Assembly: GCF_045062745.1 (NCBI RefSeq)
Contig: NZ_JBJGED010000012.1
Span: forward strand, 124,001-188,000
Source: Paenibacillus_AA sp045062745
GTDB taxonomy: Bacteria; Bacillota; Bacilli; Paenibacillales; NBRC-103111
DNA: 64,000 nucleotides
Direction: 5' to 3'
The stretch's first letter is position 1. Every line of letters begins with the position of its first letter. A model generated the notes under the pieces. It made no database searches. It had not been told where the DNA came from and was given only the letters and a program-made list of their open reading frames with translations. This document shows positions 54,384 to 62,968 of this stretch, piece by piece. Both the position numbers and the translations under genes were made by a program.

Positions 54384-55257
54384 ACTTTACGGCATCGCGT
54401 TCCGGCTGCATCCGCTGTTCACCGTGCTCATGCTGCTCTCGATCTGGACGGGCTATTTTACCGAGCTCGTCACCTTGTTCTCCATCGTGCTCATTCATGA
54501 GCTCGGGCATGTGGTCGCGGCCCGCCGGTACGGGTGGACCGTGACCAAGGTGGAGCTGTTGCCCTTCGGCGGCGTGGCGGAGACGGAGCAGCTCGGACGA
54601 AGCTCGGTCCGGGAGGACATCGTCGTCGCTTTGGCCGGCCCGCTGCAGAACGCCTGGATGATCGGGGTGGCCTACGGGTTCGATGCGATGGGGATTTGGG
54701 GCTCGGAGTGGAGCCTCTATTTTATTCAGGCGAACTTAATGATCGGGCTGTTCAATCTGCTGCCGGTGCTGCCGCTCGACGGCGGCAAGGTGATGCAGGC
54801 GCTGCTCAGCTGCTGGATTCCGTATTACCGGGCCATTCAGCTGAGCGCTTGGATCAGCATGGTGCTCAGCTGCGGGCTGGCGGCCGCCTCCTTCTGGCGC
54901 CTGACGACCGACGGACTCGCTCTGAATTTGCTGATTATTGCGGGGTTTTTGCTCGCTTCGAACTGGTTTGGGTTTCGCAACGCTTCCTTCCAGTTCGTAC
55001 GGTTCCTCATGAACCGCGACGGCCGTATGGAGCCGCTTATCGACCGGGGGACGCTCGCCCAGCCGATCGTCGTCAGTCCGCATCGGACGGTAGCCGACAT
55101 CGTGCGGCTGTTCATGCGGGAGAGATATCACATCGTCTACGTGCTTGGGGCTGGGGGACGGGTTCAAGCCGTATTGCCCGAGCAGCGGCTGCTTCATGCA
55201 TATTTTCATTTGGACCGGCCGGGAAGTCCCGTTTCCGACGTTTTCATGCTAAAATAG
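54376..55257 (+). CDS. spoIVFB: SpoIVFB site-2 metalloprotease (pro-sigma-K processing)
   Basis: A 293-residue intramembrane zinc protease of the S2P family. The HELGH motif lies at about 42-46 in IVLIHELGHVVAARR, and the third ligand Asp in LLPVLPLDGGKV near 137. Five to six transmembrane segments are followed by a C-terminal CBS-like domain (about 230-290; the ATP-sensing part in B. subtilis). It cleaves pro-sigma-K in the mother cell. TTG start overlapping spoIVFA by 8 nt, indicating coupling. Confidence 0.93.
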   Translation: MIKLYGIAFRLHPLFTVLMLLSIWTGYFTELVTLFSIVLIHELGHVVAARRYGWTVTKVELLPFGGVAETEQLGRSSVREDIVVALAGPLQNAWMIGVAYGFDAMGIWGSEWSLYFIQANLMIGLFNLLPVLPLDGGKVMQALLSCWIPYYRAIQLSAWISMVLSCGLAAASFWRLTTDGLALNLLIIAGFLLASNWFGFRNASFQFVRFLMNRDGRMEPLIDRGTLAQPIVVSPHRTVADIVRLFMRERYHIVYVLGAGGRVQAVLPEQRLLHAYFHLDRPGSPVSDVFMLK

Positions 55258-55287
55258 AAGGACGGGATAGAAAGCCGAGGTGAGCGC

Positions 55288-56595
55288 ATGAAGCAAATCG
55301 TAGTGCAGACCCGGGAAGGCGATCCCCAGGTCGCCGTGCTCGAGGACGGGAAGCTCGTGGAGTACTACTCCGAACGTCCGGTCAAGAGCCAGCTGGTGGG
55401 GAACGTATACAAGGGAAAAGTTGTGAATGTGCTTCCGGGCATGCAAGCCGCATTCGTTCAGATCGGGCTCGAGAAGAACGCCTTTATTTATATCGATGAC
55501 GTCCTGCCGGCGCATCTGGATCAAGTGCCGCGCGTCAAGCCGCCGATTACGGAGCTGCTGCGCGAAGGGCAAGAGCTGACCGTGCAGATCGCCAAGGAAG
55601 CGCTTGGGACGAAGGGCGCTCGGGTGACGACGCACTTCTCGCTGCCGGGACGCTGGATCGTGTACATGCCATACGCCGATTACGTCGGCATCTCGCGCAA
55701 GATCGACGCCGAGCCGGAGCGGGCGCGGCTGAAGGACATCGCGGAGCGGATCCGCAGGCCCGGCGAAGGGCTCATCATCCGCACCGTAGCCGAAGGCGAG
55801 CCCGTAGAGGCGCTGGAGCGCGACCTGAACATGCTGCGCCGCGAATGGGCGCGGGTGCTGGAACGGGCCGAGCGGGCGAAGGTCCCGGAGCTGCTGTTTC
55901 GCGAGCCGGGGGTGCTCGAGCGGCTCGTGCGGGATACGTTCACCGACCAGGTGGACGAGCTCGTCATTGACGACGCCGTTCGCGCCGCCGAAGTCGGACG
56001 GCTGACGCGCGAGATGGGCTTGGCGCTGGAAGGACGCATTCGCGTACATAGCGACGCGGCCGGCAAGCCGCTGCACCATGCGCTGGGCATTCACCAGCAG
56101 CTGGAGACGGCCGTGCAGCGCAAAGTATGGCTGAAGAGCGGCGGGTATGTGATTATAGACCGCACGGAAGCGCTCACGGTCATAGACGTCAATACCGGCA
56201 AATATACCGGAGGCCGCAACCTCGAGGATACCGTATATACGACAAACCTGGAGGCGGCCGAGGAGATCGGGCGGCTGCTGCGCCTGAGGGATCTGGGCGG
56301 CATCATCGTCGTCGACTTTATCGATATGGCTTCGGAGAGCAGCCGGTCGGCCATCGCCGACCACCTGGCCGAGATCATGAAGCGCGATCGGACGAAGTCG
56401 CTTGTTGTAGGGTGGACCCGGCTCGGGCTCCTGGAGCTGACGCGCAAGAAGGTGCGGGAGAGTCTGGACGAGCTGCATACGGCGACGTGTCCGCATTGCG
56501 GCGGCACAGGCAAGATCGCGGCGCCCTTCCCGCAGCCGCAGCGCAAGACGCCATCGCACAAGACGTCCGGCTCGGGGGCGGGTAAATCTCATTGA
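55288..56595 (+). CDS. rng: RNase E/G family endoribonuclease
   Basis: A 435-residue RNase G-type enzyme. N-terminal S1 domain (about 36-125; VGNVYKGKVVNVLPGMQAAF), RNase H-like/DNase I-like catalytic core with Asp residues in TVIDVNTGKYTGG (about 292-304) and IIVVDFIDM (about 336-344), and the Zn-link CPHCGGTG (about 410-417). It cleaves rRNA precursors and mRNA. The short length lacks the degradosome tail of RNase E. RNase E/G is not found in B. subtilis at this point. It directly precedes the rplU leader. Confidence 0.94.
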   Translation: MKQIVVQTREGDPQVAVLEDGKLVEYYSERPVKSQLVGNVYKGKVVNVLPGMQAAFVQIGLEKNAFIYIDDVLPAHLDQVPRVKPPITELLREGQELTVQIAKEALGTKGARVTTHFSLPGRWIVYMPYADYVGISRKIDAEPERARLKDIAERIRRPGEGLIIRTVAEGEPVEALERDLNMLRREWARVLERAERAKVPELLFREPGVLERLVRDTFTDQVDELVIDDAVRAAEVGRLTREMGLALEGRIRVHSDAAGKPLHHALGIHQQLETAVQRKVWLKSGGYVIIDRTEALTVIDVNTGKYTGGRNLEDTVYTTNLEAAEEIGRLLRLRDLGGIIVVDFIDMASESSRSAIADHLAEIMKRDRTKSLVVGWTRLGLLELTRKKVRESLDELHTATCPHCGGTGKIAAPFPQPQRKTPSHKTSGSGAGKSH

Positions 56596-56604
56596 GTTTG
56601 CTTG

Positions 56605-56633
56605 TTGCACAATGGGCATCATTCCGGTATAAT
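56605..56633 (+). promoter_or_regulatory. Sigma-A promoter of rplU-prp-rpmA
   Basis: TTGCAC (56605-56610), 17-nt spacer, TATAAT (56628-56633). Confidence 0.75.
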
Positions 56634-56640
56634 AAATGAA

Positions 56641-56775
56641 TGTGTGTTGTCAGCGCATGCTGAACATGCTGTAACCGCTCGAGACAGGTCCCACAATGTC
56701 AAGCACGGGAGCTTGTTGCCGATCATCCGGCTGCAGGCGGACGTCACCTGATTAGGCGAGTCTGAGACATGAGGA
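56641..56775 (+). ncRNA. Ribosomal protein L21 leader (autoregulatory)
   Basis: A structured leader of about 135 nt between the promoter and rplU, GC-rich with several complementary segments (for example CAGCGCATGCTG). An L21 leader is a known RNA motif before rplU in Firmicutes. The position fits; I assign it from position and content, not from a covariance search. Confidence 0.6.
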
Positions 56776-56787
56776 GGTGCGTAACGA

Positions 56788-57099
56788 ATGTACGCAATTA
56801 TTGAAACAGGTGGCAAGCAATACAAGGTAGCGGAAGGCGATGTGCTCTACATCGAGAAGCTGAATGCAGGCGAGGGCGAAGTAGTTACTTTCGACCGCGT
56901 TCTGGCCGTATCGAACAATGACGGTCTGGTTACAGGCGCTCCTGTAATCGCAGGCGCCAGCGTATCCGCTAAGGTGGAGAAGCAAGGCAAGGGCGAGAAG
57001 ATCATCGTGTTCAAGTACAAGGCGAAGAAGAACTACCGCCGCAAGCAAGGTCATCGTCAGCCTTACACGAAAGTGGTTATCGAGAAAATCCAGGCGTAA
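56788..57099 (+). CDS. rplU: 50S ribosomal protein L21
   Basis: A 103-residue L21 beginning MYAIIETGGKQYKV, with the C-terminal KAKKNYRRKQGHRQPYT signature. The family binds 23S rRNA. GAGGAGGTG lies about 9 nt before the ATG. First gene of rplU-prp-rpmA. Confidence 0.98.
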   Translation: MYAIIETGGKQYKVAEGDVLYIEKLNAGEGEVVTFDRVLAVSNNDGLVTGAPVIAGASVSAKVEKQGKGEKIIVFKYKAKKNYRRKQGHRQPYTKVVIEKIQA

Positions 57100-57111
57100 G
57101 AGGTCGGATCC

Positions 57112-57456
57112 ATGATACGCGTGATCATGAAACGACGGGCCGACGGCCGAATCGCCGCATTTTCCGTATCCGGTCATGCCGAATATGATCGATCCGGCAA
57201 AGATATCGTGTGCGCCGGCGTGTCCGCCGTAACGGTCGGAACCGTGAACGCGATCGAGACGCTGACCCGCGTGGAACTGCCCAGCACGATGAAGCACGGG
57301 CTGTTGCGCGTAGAAGTGCCGGACGGCTTGGAGCCGGAATTGGACGAGAAGGTACAATTGCTTCTGGAATCGATGCTCGTGATGATCGACTCGATCCGGG
57401 AGGAATACGGACGATATATCGATGTGCAGCACCAAGTACTGGAGAATAGGAGGTAA
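57112..57456 (+). CDS. prp: Prp, ribosomal-processing cysteine protease
   Basis: A 114-residue YsxB/Prp protease. The dyad is His22 in SVSGHAEYD and Cys34 in DIVCAGVSAV. It removes the N-terminal extension of L27, which is encoded next door (57462) and carries the cleavage motif. The gene lies between rplU and rpmA as in Firmicutes that make an L27 precursor. Confidence 0.95.
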   Translation: MIRVIMKRRADGRIAAFSVSGHAEYDRSGKDIVCAGVSAVTVGTVNAIETLTRVELPSTMKHGLLRVEVPDGLEPELDEKVQLLLESMLVMIDSIREEYGRYIDVQHQVLENRR

Positions 57457-57461
57457 CGACG

Positions 57462-57773
57462 ATGTTGAAATTAAACCTGCAGTTATTCGCCTCGAAAAAA
57501 GGGGTAGGTTCCACGAAGAACGGCCGCGACAGCATTGCTAAGCGCTTGGGCGTGAAGCGTGCGGACGGTCAGACGGTAACGGCCGGCAGCATCCTGGTCC
57601 GCCAACGCGGCACCAAGATTCATCCGGGCAACAATGTGGGCATCGGTTCGGACGACACGCTGTTCGCGAAAGTGGAAGGCGTAGTGAAGTTCGAGCGTTG
57701 GGGACGCGATCGCAAAAAAGTGAGCGTGTACCCTGTGGATGCCGCTCCCGTTGCGGCAGCTGTGGAAGCTTAA
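57462..57773 (+). CDS. rpmA: 50S ribosomal protein L27 (precursor with N-terminal extension)
   Basis: A 103-residue L27. The N-terminus MLKLNLQLFASKKGVGSTKN contains the Prp site between LQLFA and SKKG, as in B. subtilis and S. aureus. The mature GSTKNGRDSIAKRLGVK core is typical. GAGGTAACG ribosome site. The prp gene is 5 nt upstream. Terminated at 57790. Confidence 0.97.
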   Translation: MLKLNLQLFASKKGVGSTKNGRDSIAKRLGVKRADGQTVTAGSILVRQRGTKIHPGNNVGIGSDDTLFAKVEGVVKFERWGRDRKKVSVYPVDAAPVAAAVEA

Positions 57774-57789
57774 TCGAGAGACCACCGAG

Positions 57790-57816
57790 AACCCCGGCTT
57801 AGGCTGGGGTTTTTTG
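57790..57816 (+). terminator. Terminator after rpmA
   Basis: A 9-bp stem (aaccccggc / gctggggtt, loop ttag, one G-T pair) followed by TTTT. Confidence 0.85.
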
Positions 57817-57916
57817 CTTGATCGATACTTTGTTATTCGGCTGTGAAACAAAGTCACTTCATGCGCAAGGATATGCTATACTGGAAGGAAGTTCAAGGAA
57901 CGGAGAAGATTTCAGA

Positions 57917-58540
57917 ATGGATCTGAATGAAGAAGCCTATTCCGCGGATCACATCCTCCAGCGGGCGCTGCAGCAGAAGGACGAGCAGTGGCTGAGCGTA
58001 ATCAGCCATCTCCGGCACGACTGGATGAACGACATCCAGGTGCTCTACGGCTACATGAGGCTGAACAAATATGATAAGTTAGCCGCATTTATGGAAACAA
58101 TAAAGCAAAAGGCGGCGAAGGAAAGCTCGGTCGCCAAGCTCGGCGTCACGAAGCTGGTTGTCTACCTGCAAATGTTCCGCATTCAGTGTCCTCAGATTTT
58201 ACTGGAGGTGGACATCGAGCAGGAGCTGCAGCTCACGGAGCTGCCCGTCCCGTCCGAGCGGGTGGCGGACGCCGCGATTGCCGTCCTGGACGGCTTCATC
58301 CGTCATACATACGAAGCCTCGAATGGAGAACCGCAGGGATTGCAACTGGAGTGGACCGTTCAGGACGAGGAGCTCGTGCTGATCTTCGATTACCGCGGCG
58401 GGTACCGGGAAGCCGAGCTGAACGATACGCTGCGCCAGGCTGTGTCCATGAACGGATCGGGGCCGCAGTGGCAGCTAGAGACCGAATTTGAACCGCAATG
58501 GGCGGCGATCACCGTTCGGGTGCCGTTCGTTCGCGAGTGA
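57917..58540 (+). CDS. Spo0B-like sporulation phosphotransferase
   Basis: A 207-residue protein. The N-terminal phosphoacceptor helix contains HLRHDWMNDIQVLYGYMRL, where His34 aligns with Spo0B His30. A degenerate kinase-like C-terminal domain follows (about 110-205). In B. subtilis Spo0B carries phosphate from Spo0F to Spo0A, and spo0B also lies just before obg. Sequence divergence beyond the motif is large, so it is called Spo0B-like. The ATG at 57917 follows GGAG by 11 nt. A TGCTATACT extended -10-like sequence is upstream near 57873. Confidence 0.85.
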   Translation: MDLNEEAYSADHILQRALQQKDEQWLSVISHLRHDWMNDIQVLYGYMRLNKYDKLAAFMETIKQKAAKESSVAKLGVTKLVVYLQMFRIQCPQILLEVDIEQELQLTELPVPSERVADAAIAVLDGFIRHTYEASNGEPQGLQLEWTVQDEELVLIFDYRGGYREAELNDTLRQAVSMNGSGPQWQLETEFEPQWAAITVRVPFVRE

Positions 58541-58550
58541 GGGGAACATC

Positions 58551-59852
58551 ATGTTTTTAGATAAAGCGAAGATTTATGTAAAAGGCGGCGACGGAGGCGA
58601 CGGCATCGTAGCGTTCCGGCGCGAGCTGTATGTGCCGATGGGCGGGCCGGCCGGAGGCGATGGAGGCGACGGAGGCGACGTGATCTTCCGCGTCGACGAA
58701 GGGCTTCGGACGCTGATCGACTTCCGCTACCAGAAGCATTTCAAGGCGACCCGCGGCGAGAAGGGCCGCAACAAAAGCCAGAACGGGGCGAACGCCGACG
58801 ACATGATCGTCCGCGTGCCGCCGGGAACGGTCGTCATCGACGACGACACGCAAGCGATTATCGCCGACCTCGTCCGTCACGGGCAGGAAGTAATCGTCGC
58901 CAAGGGCGGCCGGGGCGGCAGGGGCAACATCCGCTTCGCGACGTCGAACAATCCGGCGCCGGAGATCGCCGAGAACGGCGAGGAAGGCGAAGAGCGCTGG
59001 ATCGTGCTAGAGCTCAAGGTGATGGCGGATGTCGGCCTCGTCGGCTTTCCGAGCGTCGGCAAATCTACGCTCTTGTCTGTCGTGTCGGCGGCGCAGCCGA
59101 AGATCGGCGCTTACCATTTTACGACCATTACGCCGAACTTGGGGGTCGTGGACGTAGGGGACGGCCGCAGCTTCGTCATGGCCGACTTGCCCGGCCTCAT
59201 CGAGGGCGCGCATGAAGGCGTCGGGCTCGGGCACGAGTTCCTTCGGCATGTGGAGCGGACCCGGCTCATTCTGCACGTCGTCGATATGGCAGGCACGGAA
59301 GGTCGCGACCCGTACGAGGACTGGCTGCTCATCAACGAGGAGCTGCGCCTCTACAACGAGAAGCTCGCCGACCGGCCGCAAATCGTAATTGCCAACAAGA
59401 TGGATCTCCCGGACGCCGAGCCTTACCTGGAGATGTTCAAGCAGCGGCTCGCGGAGGACGGCCGCGAGGTCGAGATTATGCCGATCTCCGCGGTCACGAA
59501 GAAGGGTGTGCAGGAGGTGCTGTACCGGGCGGCCGATGTGCTCGCCACCATCCCGGAGACGCCGCTCGTGGAAGAAATCGCCGATCTGTCGGAGCGCAAA
59601 ATCTACAAGCTCTCGGAAGACGAGGACCGCGAATTCACGATTCGCCGCGAGAACAATACGTTCATCGTCGAGAGCCCGGGTATCGAGAAGATGATCAAGC
59701 GAATGAATTTGAATTCATACGAGGCCGTCTTGCGGCTCGCGCGGGTGCTGCGCAAGCTCGGCATCGACAACGCGCTGCGCAAGAAGGGGGCCGAAGACGG
59801 CCATCTCGTCCGGATCGGCGATTACGAGTTTGAGTTCGTGGAGCATGAGTAA
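58551..59852 (+). CDS. obgE: Obg-family GTPase
   Basis: A 433-residue GTPase. The Gly-rich Obg fold (about 1-158; GGDGGDGIVAFRRELYVPMGGPAGG) precedes the G domain (about 160-330; G1 GFPSVGKST, G3 DLPGLIEGAHEG, G4 NKMD) and the C-terminal OCT domain (about 350-430). Essential in ribosome assembly and stress/sporulation in Bacillus. GAGGGG precedes the ATG. It is co-oriented and close to the spo0B-like gene (10 nt). Confidence 0.97.
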   Translation: MFLDKAKIYVKGGDGGDGIVAFRRELYVPMGGPAGGDGGDGGDVIFRVDEGLRTLIDFRYQKHFKATRGEKGRNKSQNGANADDMIVRVPPGTVVIDDDTQAIIADLVRHGQEVIVAKGGRGGRGNIRFATSNNPAPEIAENGEEGEERWIVLELKVMADVGLVGFPSVGKSTLLSVVSAAQPKIGAYHFTTITPNLGVVDVGDGRSFVMADLPGLIEGAHEGVGLGHEFLRHVERTRLILHVVDMAGTEGRDPYEDWLLINEELRLYNEKLADRPQIVIANKMDLPDAEPYLEMFKQRLAEDGREVEIMPISAVTKKGVQEVLYRAADVLATIPETPLVEEIADLSERKIYKLSEDEDREFTIRRENNTFIVESPGIEKMIKRMNLNSYEAVLRLARVLRKLGIDNALRKKGAEDGHLVRIGDYEFEFVEHE

Positions 59853-59868
59853 ACATGAGTAAAAACGA

Positions 59869-59900
59869 AAGGACCGTCCATACCCGGACGGTCCTTTTTT
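59869..59900. terminator. Bidirectional terminator after obg
   Basis: A 9-bp perfect stem (ggaccgtcc / ggacggtcc) with T6 on the plus strand and TTTCGTTTTT on the minus strand, serving obg and the convergent gene. Confidence 0.8.
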
Positions 59901-59908
59901 AAAGCCGA

Positions 59909-60358
59909 TTACTTGGCGGAAATCCTCTTCCATAATGCGTGTTTAATAAGGATCCCCAAACCTATTCCAACGATTGCGCCCAGAATACCTAACCATACGG
60001 CTCCGAATAATCCGCGTGAGTAAATCACGCCAATCGTTCCGAAGTAGGCTCCAGAGACAAAAGGAACAGCGGAATAAGGTTTAAGTGTACTCGCTGCATC
60101 TTTGTAGGCGTCCCACATGGCGAACATATAAATACACGGATAAAACATCAGCCATCCGTAATTCGTTAGGGCAATGGCTTCCTTAATGTTGCCGCGGAAA
60201 CTTGAGATAATCACTTCATTCAAATTGGATTGGATGTTTATCAAAAATTCCAAGCTAATAAACAACAATCCTTTCCAAAACTTGCCGTTCAGAATTTGTC
60301 CAAATCCCGGTAAAGCAATGCTCCATAGAAGGTGCTCAAATTGTTCATCTGACTTCAT
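59909..60358 (-). CDS. Multi-pass membrane protein
   Basis: A 149-residue protein with about four transmembrane helices and a PGFGQILNGKFWKGLLF motif near the N-terminus, as in small Bacillaceae membrane proteins of unknown function. The DNA is clearly richer in A and T than the flanking genes. No strong ribosome site is seen (GTGGTG before the ATG). It lies 74 nt after the DUF3231 gene on the same strand, so the two may be co-transcribed. Confidence 0.7.
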   Translation of the reverse strand: MKSDEQFEHLLWSIALPGFGQILNGKFWKGLLFISLEFLINIQSNLNEVIISSFRGNIKEAIALTNYGWLMFYPCIYMFAMWDAYKDAASTLKPYSAVPFVSGAYFGTIGVIYSRGLFGAVWLGILGAIVGIGLGILIKHALWKRISAK

Positions 60359-60432
60359 TGCTACACCACAATCATTTATTTGGATTGATGATCAGGTCCT
60401 TCTCGTTCCGTCTCTCGGGCAGGCATCTCCAC

Positions 60433-61455
60433 CTACGCTTTTACTAAAGCTTCTCGATCCGCAGCTTGGGGTGCTTGTTCCAACCAGCCATGATCAATCA
60501 TTATATTCGCACAATCCTCGACGTAATTGCCTATTTCCAATAGAAGTCGTCCATATAAGGCGGCTAAATCATGTCTTGCGGAGAAGGATAGACCATTTGC
60601 GTAAGTTCGGACTCTCATTGAAAACATATCCAGCTTATGAGACAGCATGATTTTATCGGAAAATGGAGAAATGGTGGAAGTTGTTACTAAAGGATCCATA
60701 ATGGTGCGCGATGTCAAATTATCTTCTTGAAGCAATTCACTGAAGATCGTGAAATGTTTGGCGGCAAGTTCTTTTCCTCTTACAAAAAAAGCTTTAACTT
60801 GATCTAATTTGGCTACTTGACTGAAGCCGATTAAAATAGCTTTGCTTGTGGCGAGATTCTCAATGTTGTCGAACAGATGAGTGATCTCCATAGCCTGCAG
60901 CGGCCTTACATCTCCGAATAAGCCGTTCAGATAGCTTTGCTTTTGGACAAAATCCACTTGGCTCGGATACGGGATATAGGAGGCTTCTTCAATAATACCC
61001 TTTGCAATCATTAAATCGTTGACTTGATTAATTAATTGGATGGTGGAGTTGAGACAATCGGTAAAAAATGTTCGTAGATCCGACCTAACCATCAAAGGAA
61101 GAGCGATTCCATAGATACTTATTCCAGCCTTGCTTGTATATCTCAAATAATGAAGATAAAATTCGTCTACGAACAACCTGGGCGCCTGTAGATTCACATC
61201 TTCTTCCGTGTATCCGACGGGGATGGGGTATTTTTCCCGGGTATAAATATCCTTGATATTGTTCACCAATTGTTGGGCCAACCCAAGCGCATCTTCCAGG
61301 ACTTTCTTGATTTGCCCGTCTTCTACATGATGAAGCATATAACTCAAGACACATGTGGCCATTGAATTTCCCATGTAGGTTGCCCAAAGTTTTCCTTGCT
61401 CAGCCGAGTTTAATATTTTTGTTGCCTGAACGTTGCTCCCGGATTCAGTCTCCAT
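60433..61455 (-). CDS. DUF3231-type protein (duplicated domain)
   Basis: A 340-residue soluble helical protein built of two related halves of about 165 residues, each with a LW/LF...DNIE or STAT-type helix, resembling DUF3231 proteins found in spore formers, CotF-like in character. Function unknown; related proteins have been linked to spores by family, not by experiment here. The ATG at 61455 is preferred because GGAGG lies 5-6 nt upstream; the longer ATG at 61467 has none. A-T-rich compared with neighbours, so possibly acquired. Confidence 0.7.
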   Translation of the reverse strand: METESGSNVQATKILNSAEQGKLWATYMGNSMATCVLSYMLHHVEDGQIKKVLEDALGLAQQLVNNIKDIYTREKYPIPVGYTEEDVNLQAPRLFVDEFYLHYLRYTSKAGISIYGIALPLMVRSDLRTFFTDCLNSTIQLINQVNDLMIAKGIIEEASYIPYPSQVDFVQKQSYLNGLFGDVRPLQAMEITHLFDNIENLATSKAILIGFSQVAKLDQVKAFFVRGKELAAKHFTIFSELLQEDNLTSRTIMDPLVTTSTISPFSDKIMLSHKLDMFSMRVRTYANGLSFSARHDLAALYGRLLLEIGNYVEDCANIMIDHGWLEQAPQAADREALVKA

Positions 61456-61558
61456 TTGATCCTCCATGTATAGTGATTTTACTTATTTATTCGACCCCCG
61501 CCCGCAAACTATTCATGAGTGTTCTAGACCAAATCATACCACCGTACCGGAAAGTTAA

Positions 61559-62059
61559 TTAATAGTTCGGATCGGTTAGCGGCGTCCAAACGACAACGCG
61601 GGCGTCCGCCGCTTCGTCGCGGATCGCGGTGCCCATCCAGACATGCTTGTCATGCCGATGGGCCGCGTAGTGCTTCAGCATCTCTTCGAAAATATAGGGC
61701 AGCGGGCGTTGAAGCATCTCTCGGACCGGAATCCAATGGAGCTCCCCTTCATCGGTCGCATGGCAATCGCGTCGGGCGACGTGGCCGGTATAAATGAACT
61801 GTTGGCGGAACTCACCCTTGTTGTTGCGCAGCAGGATGTACCGCAGCCGCAGATCATGTATCTCGTGAGCGTCGAAGCCCGTTTCCTCATAAATTTCCCG
61901 CAAGCAGGCCCTCATCGGATACGCGAGCTCGTCTGGCTCGACATGGCCCCCGACCGCCGCCCACAGCCCCGGGTTCAGCGTACGCTTCTCCGACCGCTTC
62001 ATCATCAGCAGATCCTCTCCGTTAAACAGCAATGCGGCCGCAATCAGTCGCAGCTCCAT
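61559..62059 (-). CDS. Nudix hydrolase
   Basis: A 166-residue Nudix protein. Nudix box GGHVEPDELAYPMRACLREIYEETGF (about 38-63) with catalytic REIYEE; two extra residues in the loop are a known variant of the box. N-terminal MELRLIAAALLFNGEDLLMMKRS. Substrate unknown (nucleotide-sugar or dNTP-type). The ATG at 62059 has GGGAGGGG 5-6 nt upstream. A larger frame to 62377 is rejected. Divergent from the PheB gene across about 165 nt. Confidence 0.9.
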   Translation of the reverse strand: MELRLIAAALLFNGEDLLMMKRSEKRTLNPGLWAAVGGHVEPDELAYPMRACLREIYEETGFDAHEIHDLRLRYILLRNNKGEFRQQFIYTGHVARRDCHATDEGELHWIPVREMLQRPLPYIFEEMLKHYAAHRHDKHVWMGTAIRDEAADARVVVWTPLTDPNY

Positions 62060-62153
62060 ATAGTCCCCTCCCGATATCGCCTGATTCGCGAGTATTATGG
62101 CACACCGGCGGGGAACTAGTCCAGGAGGGAAAAGCGATTTGCAAAATTGCCTC

Positions 62154-62182
62154 TTGCCGCCGTCCGGTTGATCCATTATAAT
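62154..62182 (+). promoter_or_regulatory. Sigma-A promoter of pheB-hom
   Basis: TTGCCG (62154-62159), 17-nt spacer, TATAAT (62177-62182), 43 nt before the pheB start. Confidence 0.7.
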
Positions 62183-62224
62183 GTCCACTATATGCAAACA
62201 AAAGTCTCTTACGGGAGGACGGTG

Positions 62225-62911
62225 ATGAGGATGGGCATGAAGTCTACAGGCGATCGTGTAGCCGGTACAGGCGAATCGGCGGACGCTACGACCGACGGCA
62301 CGACGGATGGCACGACCGGCGGCACAACTGACGGCACAACTGACAGCACAACGGTTGGCGCAACAGACGTCGCACAACCAGCCACGCGGGACCGTACGGC
62401 ACGCAGCAGCGGATCGATCGCCACGGGAACCGGAACCGTCTCATCCCCGGCTTCGATCCGCATGGACGAAGCGAAGTCCGAACGCTATTATCTAGTACGG
62501 GAGGACATCCTGCCGGAGGCGCTCGTGAAGACGATTCAAGCGAAGGAGATGCTGGCGGCCGGGGAAGCGAAGACGGTGCACGAAGCCGCCGACCGCGCCG
62601 GGTTAAGCCGAAGCGCCTTCTATAAGTACAAGGACGGCATCCATCCGCTGAGCAAGCTGGATCGCGAGCGCATCGTCACGATCTCCATGGATTTGCTGCA
62701 CCGTTCGGGCATCCTGTCCAAGGTGCTGGCGGTCATCGCGGGGCTCGACGGCAACGTGCTCACGATCCACCAGACGATCCCGCTGCAAGGCAAAGCGAAC
62801 GTAGTCCTATCCGTGGAAACGTCCAATATGGGCGACAACGTGGTGCGGCTGCTCGACGCGATTCGCGGCCAAGACGGCGTCGCTCGAGCGACGGTGATTG
62901 GGCAAGGCTAG
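62225..62911 (+). CDS. pheB: PheB-like ACT-domain regulator with repeat-rich N-terminus
   Basis: A 228-residue protein; usual PheB is about 145. Residues about 1-80 are a low-complexity Thr/Asp/Gly/Ser extension containing seven TTDG-like units. The usual PheB core begins near residue 85 (ERYYLVREDILPEALVKTIQAKEML...AGLSRSAFYKYKDGI), with a helix-turn-helix-like part and a C-terminal ACT domain (about 155-225; LLHRSGILSKVLAVIAGLDGNVLTIHQ). The ATG at 62225 has GGGAGG 6-7 nt upstream; the in-frame GTG at 62222 is nearly as good. It precedes hom, unlike B. subtilis pheB-pheA. Likely an amino-acid-sensing regulator. Confidence 0.85.
   Translation: MRMGMKSTGDRVAGTGESADATTDGTTDGTTGGTTDGTTDSTTVGATDVAQPATRDRTARSSGSIATGTGTVSSPASIRMDEAKSERYYLVREDILPEALVKTIQAKEMLAAGEAKTVHEAADRAGLSRSAFYKYKDGIHPLSKLDRERIVTISMDLLHRSGILSKVLAVIAGLDGNVLTIHQTIPLQGKANVVLSVETSNMGDNVVRLLDAIRGQDGVARATVIGQG
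62288..62371 (+). repeat. Seven-unit 12-bp tandem repeat in pheB
   Basis: Seven imperfect, in-frame 12-bp units of the form ACGACCGACGGC, encoding TTDG, TTDG, TTGG, TTDG, TTDS, TTVG, ATDV. Confidence 0.8.
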
Positions 62912-62968
62912 GCAGCGAAAAAGACGAAGATCAAGCAAGATTTCACACATATCGGGAGGAATGGCAAT

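Noticed and set aside
61559..62377. Long version of the Nudix gene with a Cys-rich N-terminus
   Set aside because: The extra part is the complement of the 12-bp repeat in pheB and lacks a ribosome site, whereas a strong one sits before 62059.
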